Assembly: GCA_900554645.1 (NCBI GenBank)
Contig: USIE01000024.1
Span: 1 to 12,678 of the forward strand
Reading direction: 5' to 3'
Length of the DNA: 12,678 bases
From: an uncultured Collinsella sp.
GTDB lineage: Bacteria > Actinomycetota > Coriobacteriia > Coriobacteriales > Coriobacteriaceae
Shown here: one piece after another, positions 1-7,125 of the stretch
Layout: every line of letters begins with the position of its first letter
How positions within the stretch are numbered: position 1 is the first letter of the stretch
The notes under the pieces: model-generated
Databases searched by the model: none
Told to the model about the DNA's origin: nothing
What the model saw: only the letters and a program-made list of their open reading frames with translations
Made by a program: the position numbers and the translations under genes

Positions 1-181
1 CGTTGCCGCGCCCCGCAGTGCCCGCTTCCCCCGAGAACAATTATCAGTGCAGGTCACGGACTTGTGCTTTGTCGGTGTGGTCCGGGATTCGGTAAAAGTC
101 TACTCACTTAGTTTTGCGTGTCCGCAACGAGACCCCAGCCGGGGTGATTCCACCGCAAATTAGCTGCTCCCATCGCCGCAA
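1..181. other. Non-coding stretch downstream of the flippase gene
   Basis: I find no credible gene here. Seen: a small perfect inverted repeat (ACCCC 132-136, GGGGT 141-145, loop AGCC), which could form the tip of a terminator for the minus-strand flippase gene but has no T-run. There is also a 5-bp pairing CGGAC 57-61 with GTCCG 80-84. The block at about 88-125 is AT-richer than its surroundings and may belong to an element or leader that continues beyond the left edge. I cannot assign it. Confidence 0.4.
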
Positions 182-1762
182 TTAGGCGCCGTACGGATTC
201 CGGTCCCTCTCGATGCGTTGGCGGATGTGGGCGTACTCGATAATCAGTAGCACCAGGAGTAGGGCCATGATGGCTAGGTAGCTCACCACAGCGCCCATCA
301 GACCCAGCAGCTTAATCAGGATCACCGGGAGCACCACGCTCACGGCAAAGCAGATCAGGTAGATCTTGGTGACGTCTCCAGCGTGGCGCAGCACCGTGAT
401 GATGGCGTAGATAAAGTCGATGGCCGCGGTGACGCCGCCGGCGACGACCATCAGCAGCGACAGCGTACGGTAGCGTTCAAAGCTGAGACCGTACATAAAG
501 CTCATGAGGGGAATACCGGGACCTGCCATAAATGCGGCGCACACGCCGGTGATGACCACGATCAGCGCCATAACGGCAACAATAATCAGGTCAAAGCGAT
601 GACGCTTACGAGGATTAGCCCAAATGCTCGACAAGCGCAGGAGCTGCGGTTTATAGACAAATCCAATGCTCAACAGAATAGCCTGAGCTGGAAAAAACAG
701 GGCATTAAAGTACAGCTGGTATTTGTAGGCCAGTGTTCCTTCCATCACAAACTTGGGCATGCTTTCGATAAGGTTGAACAGGAATAGCGCGCCAAAGAGT
801 GGGGCGCACTGGACAAACAGGTGGCCGACCTCGCGCAGGTTTACGCGGCGCGATTTTTCGGTCTCGAGCAGGGCGAGCGGGGCGGTGACCAGCACGAGCG
901 AGGCAATCGCGGCGATGCCCATGGCCATGGCCGCGATGGGCATGCTGCGCGTGAGGAACAGTGCCACGCTAAAGACCGCGATGACGCCGGCGGAACGCAG
1001 CGTTTGGCTCATGCCGGCCAAATAGAGCTTGTCGGCCTGCTGCAGGCGGCCCTCGTACACGTCGGCGATGCCGTCGATCACCTTATAGAGGTAGACGCCC
1101 AGGCCGATCGTGGCCATCTGCGCATCGTAGCCGCGTGCGCTGCTGTACGTGAGGCCGCAGCCTAGTGCGAGCGCTCCGCAAAGCCAACGGTTGAGCTGGT
1201 AGGAGGCGAAGGAGGTTTTTTCGTCGATGTCCGAGACCTGAAAGTTGCGCACGCCGTAGTTGCACGCGATCATGATGAGCGTGCCGGTGACAAAGGCGAT
1301 GGAGAACTTGCCGGCTTCTTCGGCGCCCACGAGCTGTGTGGACACGATGGTGAGCAGCGGAAACGCCAAGCCCCACACGGCGGTGCCGAGAGCGTTCCAA
1401 AGGTAATCGCGGCGGGTGGCGTGCTCCTCGTATTCCGCTTCCTGCATGGAGAAGCCGCCGCCGTAGACGGCGCCGAGCAGACGGTTCCACCAAGCGTTGA
1501 CCATGCGGCGGACGGGGCCGGGCTTGCGATCGCGTTCGCGCCGGCGACGTGTGGCTTGGCTGCTATCGGGCCCGCCGGCGTTGCGCTGACTCAGCTCTTG
1601 GATGCGTGCGAGTTCCTCGGCAGTGTGCGAGGCAGGGAAGAGGCCGTTCTCGATGCGGCCGCCCTGGGCCTTCGCGGCGCCGTCTCTCGATGCAGCGGGG
1701 TTGGAGACGCCGTTGCGGCGGGCGATGGCGCGGCGAATGCTATCGAGGGGCGTGATGCTCAA
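182..1762 (-). CDS. Polysaccharide/MATE-like membrane flippase (Wzx-type)
   Basis: A 526-residue integral membrane protein that probably moves a lipid-linked or polysaccharide precursor across the cytoplasmic membrane. Residues about 1-115 are hydrophilic, with an Arg-rich patch (71-86) and no signal peptide. From about 121 to the end come many hydrophobic segments, consistent with 12-14 TM helices of the MOP superfamily; the protein ends in a short basic tail. The start is TTG at 1762: an AAAGGA ribosome site lies 7 nt upstream, and the next Met is residue 87, inside the coding pattern. The long cytoplasmic N-terminal extension is unusual for Wzx/MATE proteins. No glycosyltransferase genes adjoin it, so the substrate is open. 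It is transcribed divergently from the lactate permease. Family call by fold pattern only; a generic MATE-like exporter is the alternative. Confidence 0.75.
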   Translation of the reverse strand: MSITPLDSIRRAIARRNGVSNPAASRDGAAKAQGGRIENGLFPASHTAEELARIQELSQRNAGGPDSSQATRRRRERDRKPGPVRRMVNAWWNRLLGAVYGGGFSMQEAEYEEHATRRDYLWNALGTAVWGLAFPLLTIVSTQLVGAEEAGKFSIAFVTGTLIMIACNYGVRNFQVSDIDEKTSFASYQLNRWLCGALALGCGLTYSSARGYDAQMATIGLGVYLYKVIDGIADVYEGRLQQADKLYLAGMSQTLRSAGVIAVFSVALFLTRSMPIAAMAMGIAAIASLVLVTAPLALLETEKSRRVNLREVGHLFVQCAPLFGALFLFNLIESMPKFVMEGTLAYKYQLYFNALFFPAQAILLSIGFVYKPQLLRLSSIWANPRKRHRFDLIIVAVMALIVVITGVCAAFMAGPGIPLMSFMYGLSFERYRTLSLLMVVAGGVTAAIDFIYAIITVLRHAGDVTKIYLICFAVSVVLPVILIKLLGLMGAVVSYLAIMALLLVLLIIEYAHIRQRIERDRNPYGA

Positions 1763-1790
1763 AGCGGAGTCCTTTCTATTGCTGCGCTTT

Positions 1791-1796
1791 AGTATA
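1791..1796 (-). promoter_or_regulatory. Candidate -10 box for the flippase gene
   Basis: TATACT on the minus strand lies 28-34 nt upstream of the TTG start, which would give a 5' leader of about 20 nt containing the AAAGGA ribosome site. No good -35 box is seen at 16-18 bp, so the promoter may need an activator. The inverted repeat at 1822-1838 lies upstream at an activator-like distance. Confidence 0.35.
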
Positions 1797-1821
1797 GACG
1801 CGACGGTGTTCGTTCGTGTTT

Positions 1822-1838
1822 TTGAACGGATTGTTCAA
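1822..1838. promoter_or_regulatory. Perfect inverted repeat, probable operator
   Basis: TTGAAC, 5-nt spacer GGATT, GTTCAA: a perfect 6+6 palindrome typical of sites for dimeric helix-turn-helix regulators. It sits in the 180-bp divergent region between the flippase and lactate permease genes. It is about 26 bp upstream of the candidate flippase -10 box and about 105 bp upstream of the permease start, so it could serve either gene. The regulator is not encoded in this window unless it is the distant MarR protein, and that protein's own upstream repeat differs. Confidence 0.4.
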
Positions 1839-1942
1839 TAATTTCGGCGGGCGGCTGTAATTTGTCGGTAAACGTGCGGTATCCTGTTGAAGTTTTGTGA
1901 CACCCCCGATGCCGCCCACGCGGTACCAAGGAGCTTCTACCT

Positions 1943-3514
1943 ATGGACGTCGCCGCATTCTTACTGGCTCTTGTGCCGATTATTTGGCTGGTCGTGATGC
2001 TGCTGTGCTTTAAATGGCCAGCTTGGAAGGCCGCTATCGGATCGTTTGTCCTTTCGTGCTTGCTTGCCTTCGCATGGTGGCACCTGCCGGCAGCGCAGAT
2101 CGCGACCGCCTCGCTCGAAGGTTTTTTGATGGCTCTGTGGCCCATCGTCCTAGTGATTATCGCCGCGGTATTCACGTATAACCTGTGCGTTCGCACGGGC
2201 GCCATGGACGTGATCGGCAGCATGATCACCTCCATCAGCAGCGACCGCCGTCTGCTGGTGCTGCTCGTGGCTTGGTGCTTCGGTGGCTTTATGGAGGGCA
2301 TGGCCGGTTTTGGCACTGCCGTCGCCATTCCTGCCGGCATGCTCGCGGGCCTGGGTTTTGAGGCCGTGCCTGCCGTGCTGATCTGCCTGCTAGCCAACGG
2401 TGTGCCCACGCCCTACGGCTCTATCGGCATTCCCACGGTGTCCGTTGCCGACCTGGTGGGCCTGGATTCCCTGCATTTGGCTACCATTCAGCTGGTGCAG
2501 CTCGCGCCCTTCTTTGTGGCGATGCCGCTGCTTATCGTGCTGGTTGCGGGTCGTGTTGCCGATGATCAGGGCAATGTTGCAAGCGTTGCAGAGCGCCTGA
2601 ACGGCGTTGCCGGCGTGGCACTGCTTTCTGGTGTGTCCTTTGTTGGTGCGGCCCTGGTCGTCGCCATGTTTGTGGGTCCCGAGCTGGCCGTGGTCGTAGG
2701 CTCCATCGTGTCGCTTGCGCTGACCGCCGCGCTTGCCATGCGCGCCGAGAAGTCCGGCCACCTGGATGCGCGCTTCCACATGAATATCGAGGCGGGGGAG
2801 AAGCTCACCGTTAAGTCGGCGCTTTCGGCCTGGTCGTGCTTCATCCTGATCTTTGTGTTGCTGCTGGGCACGTCTAACCTGGTGCCCGCTGTACATGCCG
2901 CGCTCGCGCCGTTTGCGAGCCACGTGCAGGTGTATTGCGGTGAGAATCCCGGTACGCTTACGTTTTCGTGGATCAACACGCCGGGCGTCTGGATTTTCCT
3001 GGCGGCGTTTGTCGGCGGTGCCATTCAGGGTGCTTCGCCGCGAATGATGGGCGAGGTGCTGGCCGCGACTGTGAAGCAGATGATGCCGACGGTTATCACC
3101 ATGCTTTCGGTGCTGGGCTGCGCCAAGGTGATGGGCTATGCCGGCATGATTTCGTCGATCAGCGCGTTTTGCATTGCGGTCGCCGGCGGCCTGTACCCGA
3201 TTCTGGCTCCGTGGATCGGTGCGGTCGGTGCGTTCGTGACCGGTTCGGGCACATCTTCGGGCATGCTGTTTGGCCCCATTCAGAGCCAGGCTGCCACTGC
3301 GCTGGGTGTGAGCGACTACTGGATGGTCGCGTTGAACGCCCTGGGCGTCGCCTCCGGTAAGATGATCTCGCCGCAGACACTCGCCATTGGTCTTGCCGCC
3401 GTGCACGTGCGCGGTAAGGATGCCGAGCTCCTAGGCGCGGTGCTGCCCTACGCTGCCGGCATGCTGGTCCTGATGAGCGCCATAGCCATGCTCGGCCAAG
3501 GCCTGCCGCTGTAG
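1943..3514 (+). CDS. lctP: L-lactate permease (LctP family)
   Basis: A 523-residue secondary transporter of the lactate permease family (TC 2.A.14), which carries L-lactate, and in some members glycolate, with protons across the cytoplasmic membrane. The protein is hydrophobic throughout, with about 12-14 TM helices. Family-typical glycine-rich stretches are visible: GFGTAVAIPAG (about 120-130), then a PTPYGSIGIPT segment, and near the C-terminus GSGTSSGMLFGPIQSQ. Length is close to the usual 530-570. The ATG is preceded by AAGGAG at a 9-nt spacing. It lies upstream of pckA but 251 bp separates them, with a large inverted repeat between, so they are probably separate transcription units. Lactate uptake (or export) next to PEP carboxykinase fits a fermentative or gluconeogenic lactate metabolism. 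Substrate specificity is inferred from family only. Confidence 0.88.
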   Translation: MDVAAFLLALVPIIWLVVMLLCFKWPAWKAAIGSFVLSCLLAFAWWHLPAAQIATASLEGFLMALWPIVLVIIAAVFTYNLCVRTGAMDVIGSMITSISSDRRLLVLLVAWCFGGFMEGMAGFGTAVAIPAGMLAGLGFEAVPAVLICLLANGVPTPYGSIGIPTVSVADLVGLDSLHLATIQLVQLAPFFVAMPLLIVLVAGRVADDQGNVASVAERLNGVAGVALLSGVSFVGAALVVAMFVGPELAVVVGSIVSLALTAALAMRAEKSGHLDARFHMNIEAGEKLTVKSALSAWSCFILIFVLLLGTSNLVPAVHAALAPFASHVQVYCGENPGTLTFSWINTPGVWIFLAAFVGGAIQGASPRMMGEVLAATVKQMMPTVITMLSVLGCAKVMGYAGMISSISAFCIAVAGGLYPILAPWIGAVGAFVTGSGTSSGMLFGPIQSQAATALGVSDYWMVALNALGVASGKMISPQTLAIGLAAVHVRGKDAELLGAVLPYAAGMLVLMSAIAMLGQGLPL

Positions 3515-3574
3515 TCGGCACTCAGGGACGTTCCTTATGTGCCGGCACTTTGGGAACGTCCCTAAGTGCCGGCA
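3515..3574. repeat. Compound inverted repeat abutting the permease stop codon
   Basis: Two 20-nt arms (3515-3534 and 3553-3572) match as inverted copies at 18 of 20 positions. They share AGGGACGTTCC / GGAACGTCCCT and the CGGCACT / AGTGCCG ends. The 18-nt loop itself contains the perfect palindrome GTGCCGGCAC (3539-3548), so the GCCGGCAC-type module occurs three times. The left arm starts on the base after the permease stop. It looks like a dispersed REP-like element that also acts as a transcription terminator, although no T-run follows. Confidence 0.7.
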
Positions 3575-3675
3575 TCCGGGGTCGCTCCTTGGTTGTTGCC
3601 TGTTCAAGAGTGTCCCTAACGACTAGGCCGCTTGCATGCGATTTTTGACCGTTGGGCGGGCGCTTCGCCGTTGCC

Positions 3676-3691
3676 GCAAAAACGTTTTTGC
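3676..3691. promoter_or_regulatory. Perfect 16-bp palindrome upstream of pckA, LacI-family-style operator
   Basis: GCAAAAACGTTTTTGC is a perfect, spacerless palindrome centred on CG, 75-90 bp upstream of the pckA start. Operators of LacI/GalR-family regulators (PurR, CcpA cre sites) share a central CG flanked by an A/T-rich half site; the inner AAAACGTTTT here fits that layout. It overlaps or adjoins possible promoter boxes (TTGCCG 3671-3676, TACAAC 3700-3705), so binding would probably control pckA transcription. Seen: the palindrome. Inferred: the regulator class. Confidence 0.5.
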
Positions 3692-3708
3692 ATATCGGGT
3701 ACAACGGG

Positions 3709-3724
3709 CTTTACGTGAGTAAAG
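3709..3724. promoter_or_regulatory. Small inverted repeat in the pckA leader
   Basis: CTTTAC, 4-nt spacer GTGA, GTAAAG is a perfect 6+6 inverted repeat, 42-57 nt upstream of the pckA ATG and 17 bp after the larger palindrome. It could be a second operator or a small 5' leader hairpin. Nothing in the sequence decides between these. Confidence 0.3.
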
Positions 3725-3765
3725 TGCGCGCCTCGTCCACGTGTCGCGCTTTTAAAGGAGGCCCC

Positions 3766-5436
3766 ATGCCAGGTGTTACCCCTGCAGAAGTTCTGTCCAA
3801 CTTTGGCATTACGCTGGTCGAAGATCCTGCCGAGAACCAGCCCCGCCTGCTGGTCGACCTGCCGGCAGCCGAGCTCGTCGAGCACGCCATCCGTCGCAAC
3901 GAAGGTCGTATGGCCTCCAACGGCGCGCTGGTGATCGAGACGGGGGAGCGCACTGGCCGCTCGCCTAATGACCGCTTTATCGTTGACACCCCCGATGTTC
4001 ACGACAAGATTGCCTGGGGTGCCGTCAACCGCCCGCTGTCTGTCGAGAGCTACGAGGCCATCAAGGCCGGCATCGTCGACTATCTCAACGAGCGCGACGT
4101 GTTCGTCACTCGCGGTATGGCCGGTGCCGACCGCAACCATACGCGTCGTCTGCTTGTCGCCTGCGAGCGTGCCAGTCAGGCGCTCTTTATTAAGCAGATG
4201 CTCGCCCGCCCGCTTGCCCGTGAAATCGCACGCACCGGCGAGCCGGACTTCTGCGTGCTCGCCGCGCCGGGCTACCAGTGCGATCCCGCCATCAAGGGCC
4301 TCAACTCCAGCGCCGCCGTGGTCATTAACTTCCAGGAGCGCGTGATTCTGGTCGCCGGCACCGGCTACTCCGGCGAGATCAAAAAGTCCATTTTCAGCGT
4401 CATGAATTACCTGCTGCCCGTCGAGGACGACGTGCTGCCCATGCATTGCTCGGCCAGTATGGACCCCGTCACGCATGAGACCGCCGTGTTCTTTGGCCTC
4501 TCCGGCACCGGCAAGACCACGCTTTCGGCCAACCCCACGCGCCTGCTGATCGGCGACGACGAACACGGTTGGTCCGACATGGGCATCTTCAACATCGAGG
4601 GTGGCTGCTACGCCAAATGCGAGGGCCTGGACGCGTTCCACGAGCCTGAGATCTTCAACGCCGTCCGCTTTGGCGCGATCTGCGAAAACGTGGTGCTCGA
4701 CGAGAACCGCAAGCCCAACTACGACGACATCTCGACCACGCACAACACGCGCGTGGCATACCCTGTGGAGCACATTCCCAACGCGTGGACCAAGGGCATG
4801 GGCACCACTCCAAGCGTCGTGCTCTTCCTGACCTGCGATGCCTTTGGCGTGCTGCCGCCCATCTCGCGCCTGACGGCCGACTCCGCCATGTATCACTTTG
4901 TGACGGGCTTTACGGCCAAGATCCCCGGCACCGAGGTCGGCGTCACCGAGCCCACGCCCACGTTCTCTTCGCTGTTTGGCGAGCCGTTTATGCCGCTCGA
5001 CCCCATGGTCTATGCCAAGATGCTCGGTGAGCGCATCGCCGACGGCCGCACGCGTGTGTACCTGGTCAACACCGGCTGGATCGGCGGCGGCTACGGCGTG
5101 GGTCATCGCATCGAGCTTGCCTACACGCGCGCCCTGGTGGCCCGCGCCCTCGACGGTACCATCGAGGACAGCGAGTTCGTGCACGACGACATCTTTAACG
5201 TCGACATTCCCACCACGTGCCACGGCGTACCCGACGGCATCCTGGTGCCGCGCCAGTATTGGCAGAGCACCGCTCGCTACGACGAGGCCGCGCACAACTT
5301 GGCCGTGATGTTCGAGGAGAACTTCGAGAAGAAGTACTCGCACCTGCCCGAATCCGTCAAGGCCGCCGGTCCGCATGCTCAGGTGCGCGCCGACGCCCGT
5401 CATCGCGGCCACGGCCTGCTGGGACTTCGCCACTAG
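3766..5436 (+). CDS. pckA: Phosphoenolpyruvate carboxykinase (ATP)
   Basis: A 556-residue cytosolic enzyme interconverting oxaloacetate + ATP and PEP + CO2 + ADP (EC 4.1.1.49). In fermenting anaerobes it often runs toward oxaloacetate, fixing CO2 and making ATP. Clear ATP-type motifs: the P-loop GLSGTGKTTLS at 244-254 and the metal-binding kinase-2 motif IGDDEHGW starting at 262. Others are RTGRSPNDRF near 60, the NINYxxK-equivalent region around 200-220, and the IGGGYGVGHR segment near 440. Length is close to E. coli PckA (540). I chose the ATG at 3766 because AAAGGAGG lies 5 nt upstream; the frame is open 38 codons further but without a comparable ribosome site. A hairpin repeat that should terminate transcription begins 15 nt after the stop. 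Possible operators lie upstream at 3676-3691 and 3709-3724. Confidence 0.97.
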   Translation: MPGVTPAEVLSNFGITLVEDPAENQPRLLVDLPAAELVEHAIRRNEGRMASNGALVIETGERTGRSPNDRFIVDTPDVHDKIAWGAVNRPLSVESYEAIKAGIVDYLNERDVFVTRGMAGADRNHTRRLLVACERASQALFIKQMLARPLAREIARTGEPDFCVLAAPGYQCDPAIKGLNSSAAVVINFQERVILVAGTGYSGEIKKSIFSVMNYLLPVEDDVLPMHCSASMDPVTHETAVFFGLSGTGKTTLSANPTRLLIGDDEHGWSDMGIFNIEGGCYAKCEGLDAFHEPEIFNAVRFGAICENVVLDENRKPNYDDISTTHNTRVAYPVEHIPNAWTKGMGTTPSVVLFLTCDAFGVLPPISRLTADSAMYHFVTGFTAKIPGTEVGVTEPTPTFSSLFGEPFMPLDPMVYAKMLGERIADGRTRVYLVNTGWIGGGYGVGHRIELAYTRALVARALDGTIEDSEFVHDDIFNVDIPTTCHGVPDGILVPRQYWQSTARYDEAAHNLAVMFEENFEKKYSHLPESVKAAGPHAQVRADARHRGHGLLGLRH

Positions 5437-5451
5437 CGTCGCCTCAGACCC

Positions 5452-5492
5452 AAAACCACCATAAAGGGGACAGGCACCTTTGTGGTGGTTTT
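5452..5492 (+). terminator. Hairpin repeat copy 1, probable pckA terminator
   Basis: Arms 5452-5467 and 5477-5492 pair over 16 bp (AAAACCACC...GGTGGTTTT) with one U-G wobble. The 9-nt loop reads GGACAGGCA. The right arm ends in TTTT, giving a Rho-independent terminator 15 nt after the pckA stop; A-runs on the left side could make it work in both directions. This is the first of four related copies in the window. Confidence 0.75.
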
Positions 5493-5519
5493 ACTCGCGC
5501 GGATGACTCGGGTTACAAT
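5490..5519 (+). promoter_or_regulatory. Candidate promoter for the B3/B4-domain gene
   Basis: A -35-like TTTACT (5490-5495), 18-bp spacer and -10-like TACAAT (5514-5519, 5 of 6 to consensus). Transcription would start near 5526, giving a leader of about 138 nt before the gene at 5664. The -35 overlaps the tail of the hairpin repeat that ends the pckA unit. Confidence 0.4.
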
Positions 5520-5555
5520 ACGCCTGACATATCGCTCCCTTCTCCGGATGGGGGC

Positions 5556-5619
5556 AGCGTAAGCGCTCTTGTGGCGGCACCGTAGGACTTTGAAGGTGGC
5601 CGTCGTAAGGGCGCTTTTT
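5556..5619 (+). promoter_or_regulatory. Leader hairpin, possible attenuator before the B3/B4-domain gene
   Basis: AGCGCTCTT (5562-5570) can pair with AAGGGCGCT (5607-5615) with one G-U wobble; the second arm runs into TTTT. That is the form of an intrinsic terminator placed 45 nt before the next start codon. The first arm overlaps a rival small hairpin, AGCG (5556-5559) with CGCT (5564-5567), which would exclude it. The 36-nt loop is G+C rich. No riboswitch consensus that I know matches, and the rival stem is short, so this is a candidate only. Confidence 0.35.
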
Positions 5620-5663
5620 GTTTAGGCACCCGGGCTCGGGCGCATGCTATGAAGGGAGAGCAC

Positions 5664-6383
5664 ATGAAGAGCTTTATTGCCGAGGATTCGTTTTGGGAGC
5701 TGTTTCCGCAGGCGGCTGTCGGTGTTGTGGTCGTAAAGGGCATGAAGCCCGCGGCTCAGATTCCTCAAGAGGACGTGGACGCGATTGCGGCGTTGCTCGA
5801 CCGCGCCAATATCGACGCGGAGCGTCATCTGACCAGCGATACTATCAGCGAGAACGCACCGGTCAAGGCATGGCGCGAGGCTTATCGGCTGTTCAAGACC
5901 AAAAAGGGCGCGCGTTGCTCAATTGAGAGCCTGCTCAAGCGCGTGCTCAAGGGCAAACCGGTGGGCCACATTACGCCCGCGGTGGACATCTACAACACGG
6001 TGTCGCTGACCTACGCGCTGCCCGTTGGCGGCGAGGACCTGCATGCGATTGAGGGGGATCTTCGCTTGAAGGTGACTGACGGCGGCGATGCGTTCCTGCC
6101 ACTTGGCGAGGAAACGGATGACCCGACGCTGCCCGGCGAGCTCGCCTACATCGATGATGCGGGCGCCGTATGCCGCTGCTGGAACTGGCGCGATGGCGTT
6201 CGCACGGCGCTGTCCGACGATTCGGCCGATGCATTCCTGGCGATTGAGTGCGTGGAGCCCGAGCGGATGGGGGATTGCCAGGCTGCCGTTGATCGTCTCG
6301 CCGAGTTGCTCGAGCGCTATCTGGGAGCGACGGTTGTCGTTAAGACGCTTGTGACCCGCGACAATCCCTGCGTGGAACTGTAG
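5664..6383 (+). CDS. B3/B4 tRNA-binding/editing domain protein
   Basis: A 239-residue soluble protein made almost entirely of the B3/B4 domain known from the beta subunit of phenylalanyl-tRNA synthetase, where it edits mischarged Tyr-tRNA-Phe. Family marks: an N-terminal EDSFWELFP (7-15), then NTVSLTYALPVGGEDL (111-126) and CRCWNWRDGVRT (170-181). Stand-alone members are often annotated as B3/B4 domain proteins; they may clear mischarged tRNA or bind another ligand, which is not established. I prefer the ATG at 5664 to the in-frame ATG at 5649: AAGGGAG sits just before 5664, and MKSF is the usual family N-terminus. The gene has its own candidate promoter and leader and is flanked by hairpin repeats in opposite loop orientation. 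Confidence 0.85.
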   Translation: MKSFIAEDSFWELFPQAAVGVVVVKGMKPAAQIPQEDVDAIAALLDRANIDAERHLTSDTISENAPVKAWREAYRLFKTKKGARCSIESLLKRVLKGKPVGHITPAVDIYNTVSLTYALPVGGEDLHAIEGDLRLKVTDGGDAFLPLGEETDDPTLPGELAYIDDAGAVCRCWNWRDGVRTALSDDSADAFLAIECVEPERMGDCQAAVDRLAELLERYLGATVVVKTLVTRDNPCVEL

Positions 6384-6412
6384 CGACGCCTGCGGATCAT
6401 GTTCGCCGGTCC

Positions 6413-6453
6413 AAACCACTACAAAGGTGCCTGTCCCCTTTGTGGTGGTTTTT
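6413..6453 (+). terminator. Hairpin repeat copy 2, probable terminator of the B3/B4-domain gene
   Basis: Arms 6413-6427 and 6437-6451 pair over 15 bp with one U-G wobble, then run into TTTTT (6449-6453). The 9-nt loop is TGCCTGTCC, the exact reverse complement of the loop of copy 1, so the element sits in the opposite orientation. It lies 30 nt after the stop codon. Confidence 0.75.
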
Positions 6454-6468
6454 ATGTTGATGGGTTAA

Positions 6469-6483
6469 CAAATGGGATATTTG
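6469..6483. promoter_or_regulatory. Inverted repeat upstream of marR-type gene, possible autoregulatory operator
   Basis: CAAAT, spacer GGGAT, ATTTG: a perfect 5+5 inverted repeat 74-88 bp upstream of the MarR-family start and just after the preceding terminator. MarR proteins commonly repress their own promoters through 15-20 bp palindromes, so this is the natural candidate site. A TAAGAT at 6508-6513 could be the -10 box, but I see no convincing -35. Confidence 0.35.
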
Positions 6484-6556
6484 GGTATGGGTGTTGCCTC
6501 GTGCGGCTAAGATGTTTACCCGTTAGCATCATGTAAGCGAAAGGCGGTCGTCTCCC

Positions 6557-7006
6557 ATGCAGCAGAACGACGAGACACGTTTCGAGGACTTTGTCGGACT
6601 GATCAGCGGGCTCTACAAGGAGATCCAGCGCATTAAGACATCCGAGGGCGCAAGGCTGGGCCTCAAGGGCTCCGACGTTATGTGCCTGTACTATCTTGAG
6701 CGCAGCAAGGACGGCCTGACTGGCGCTGACCTGGCTCGCATGGCAGGCGTGACCCGTGCCGCCGTCTCGCGCACGCTCGCGCATCTGGAGGAGGGCGGCT
6801 ACGTCGAGGTCGACGACTCGGGTGATGCGGCCGTTAAGTATCGTGCCCCGGTGCGCCTGACCGCTCTGGGCGGCGAGAGCATGAGCGAGGCGGACCGCAT
6901 CATTCGCGAGGTGCTCGACACCACCGGTAAGGCTATGGGTGTGGAGCAGCGCGAGCAGATGTATGCGTCGCTGCGTACGATTCTCAACACCCTGCGTGAG
7001 ATCTAA
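6557..7006 (+). CDS. MarR-family transcriptional regulator
   Basis: A 149-residue dimeric winged-helix DNA-binding protein. Layout: N-terminal dimerisation helix (about 8-30), helix-turn-helix at about 54-80 with TGADLARMAGVTRAAVSRTL, and an acidic beta-wing at 81-103 ending in VRLTALG. C-terminal helices (108-148) complete the dimer interface. Length is normal for the family. The ribosome site is modest (AAAGGCGG about 9 nt upstream). It is 119 bp upstream of degV on the same strand with no strong terminator between, so the two may be co-transcribed. MarR relatives such as FabT control fatty-acid genes in other bacteria, and DegV proteins bind fatty acids. A lipid-related role is therefore plausible but is inference. 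Confidence 0.85.
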   Translation: MQQNDETRFEDFVGLISGLYKEIQRIKTSEGARLGLKGSDVMCLYYLERSKDGLTGADLARMAGVTRAAVSRTLAHLEEGGYVEVDDSGDAAVKYRAPVRLTALGGESMSEADRIIREVLDTTGKAMGVEQREQMYASLRTILNTLREI

Positions 7007-7125
7007 GGCCGCCAAGGCATTTGCTTCCCATTAAAAACTGCATCGTCCCGTTTGAGCGCGTATGCCGTGCCGGGACATTGCTGTCAAAATTCCCTGCGCG
7101 AGACCTGCGCAAGAAAGGATTCGCT

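Noticed and set aside
2390..3406. A 338-codon minus-strand open frame opposite the lactate permease
   Set aside because: Highly basic, His/Arg-rich shadow of a real membrane-protein gene; no start signal.
3616..5433. A 605-codon open frame on the minus strand opposite pckA
   Set aside because: It is a shadow frame created by the GC-rich codon use of pckA. It has no ribosome site, has low-complexity Val/Gly/His-rich composition and no family motif.
5526..5663. Known riboswitch (TPP, FMN, glycine, SAM) or T-box in the B3/B4 gene leader
   Set aside because: Short look-alikes such as a GGCACCG stretch exist, but none of the conserved cores is complete, so only an unclassified attenuator is proposed.
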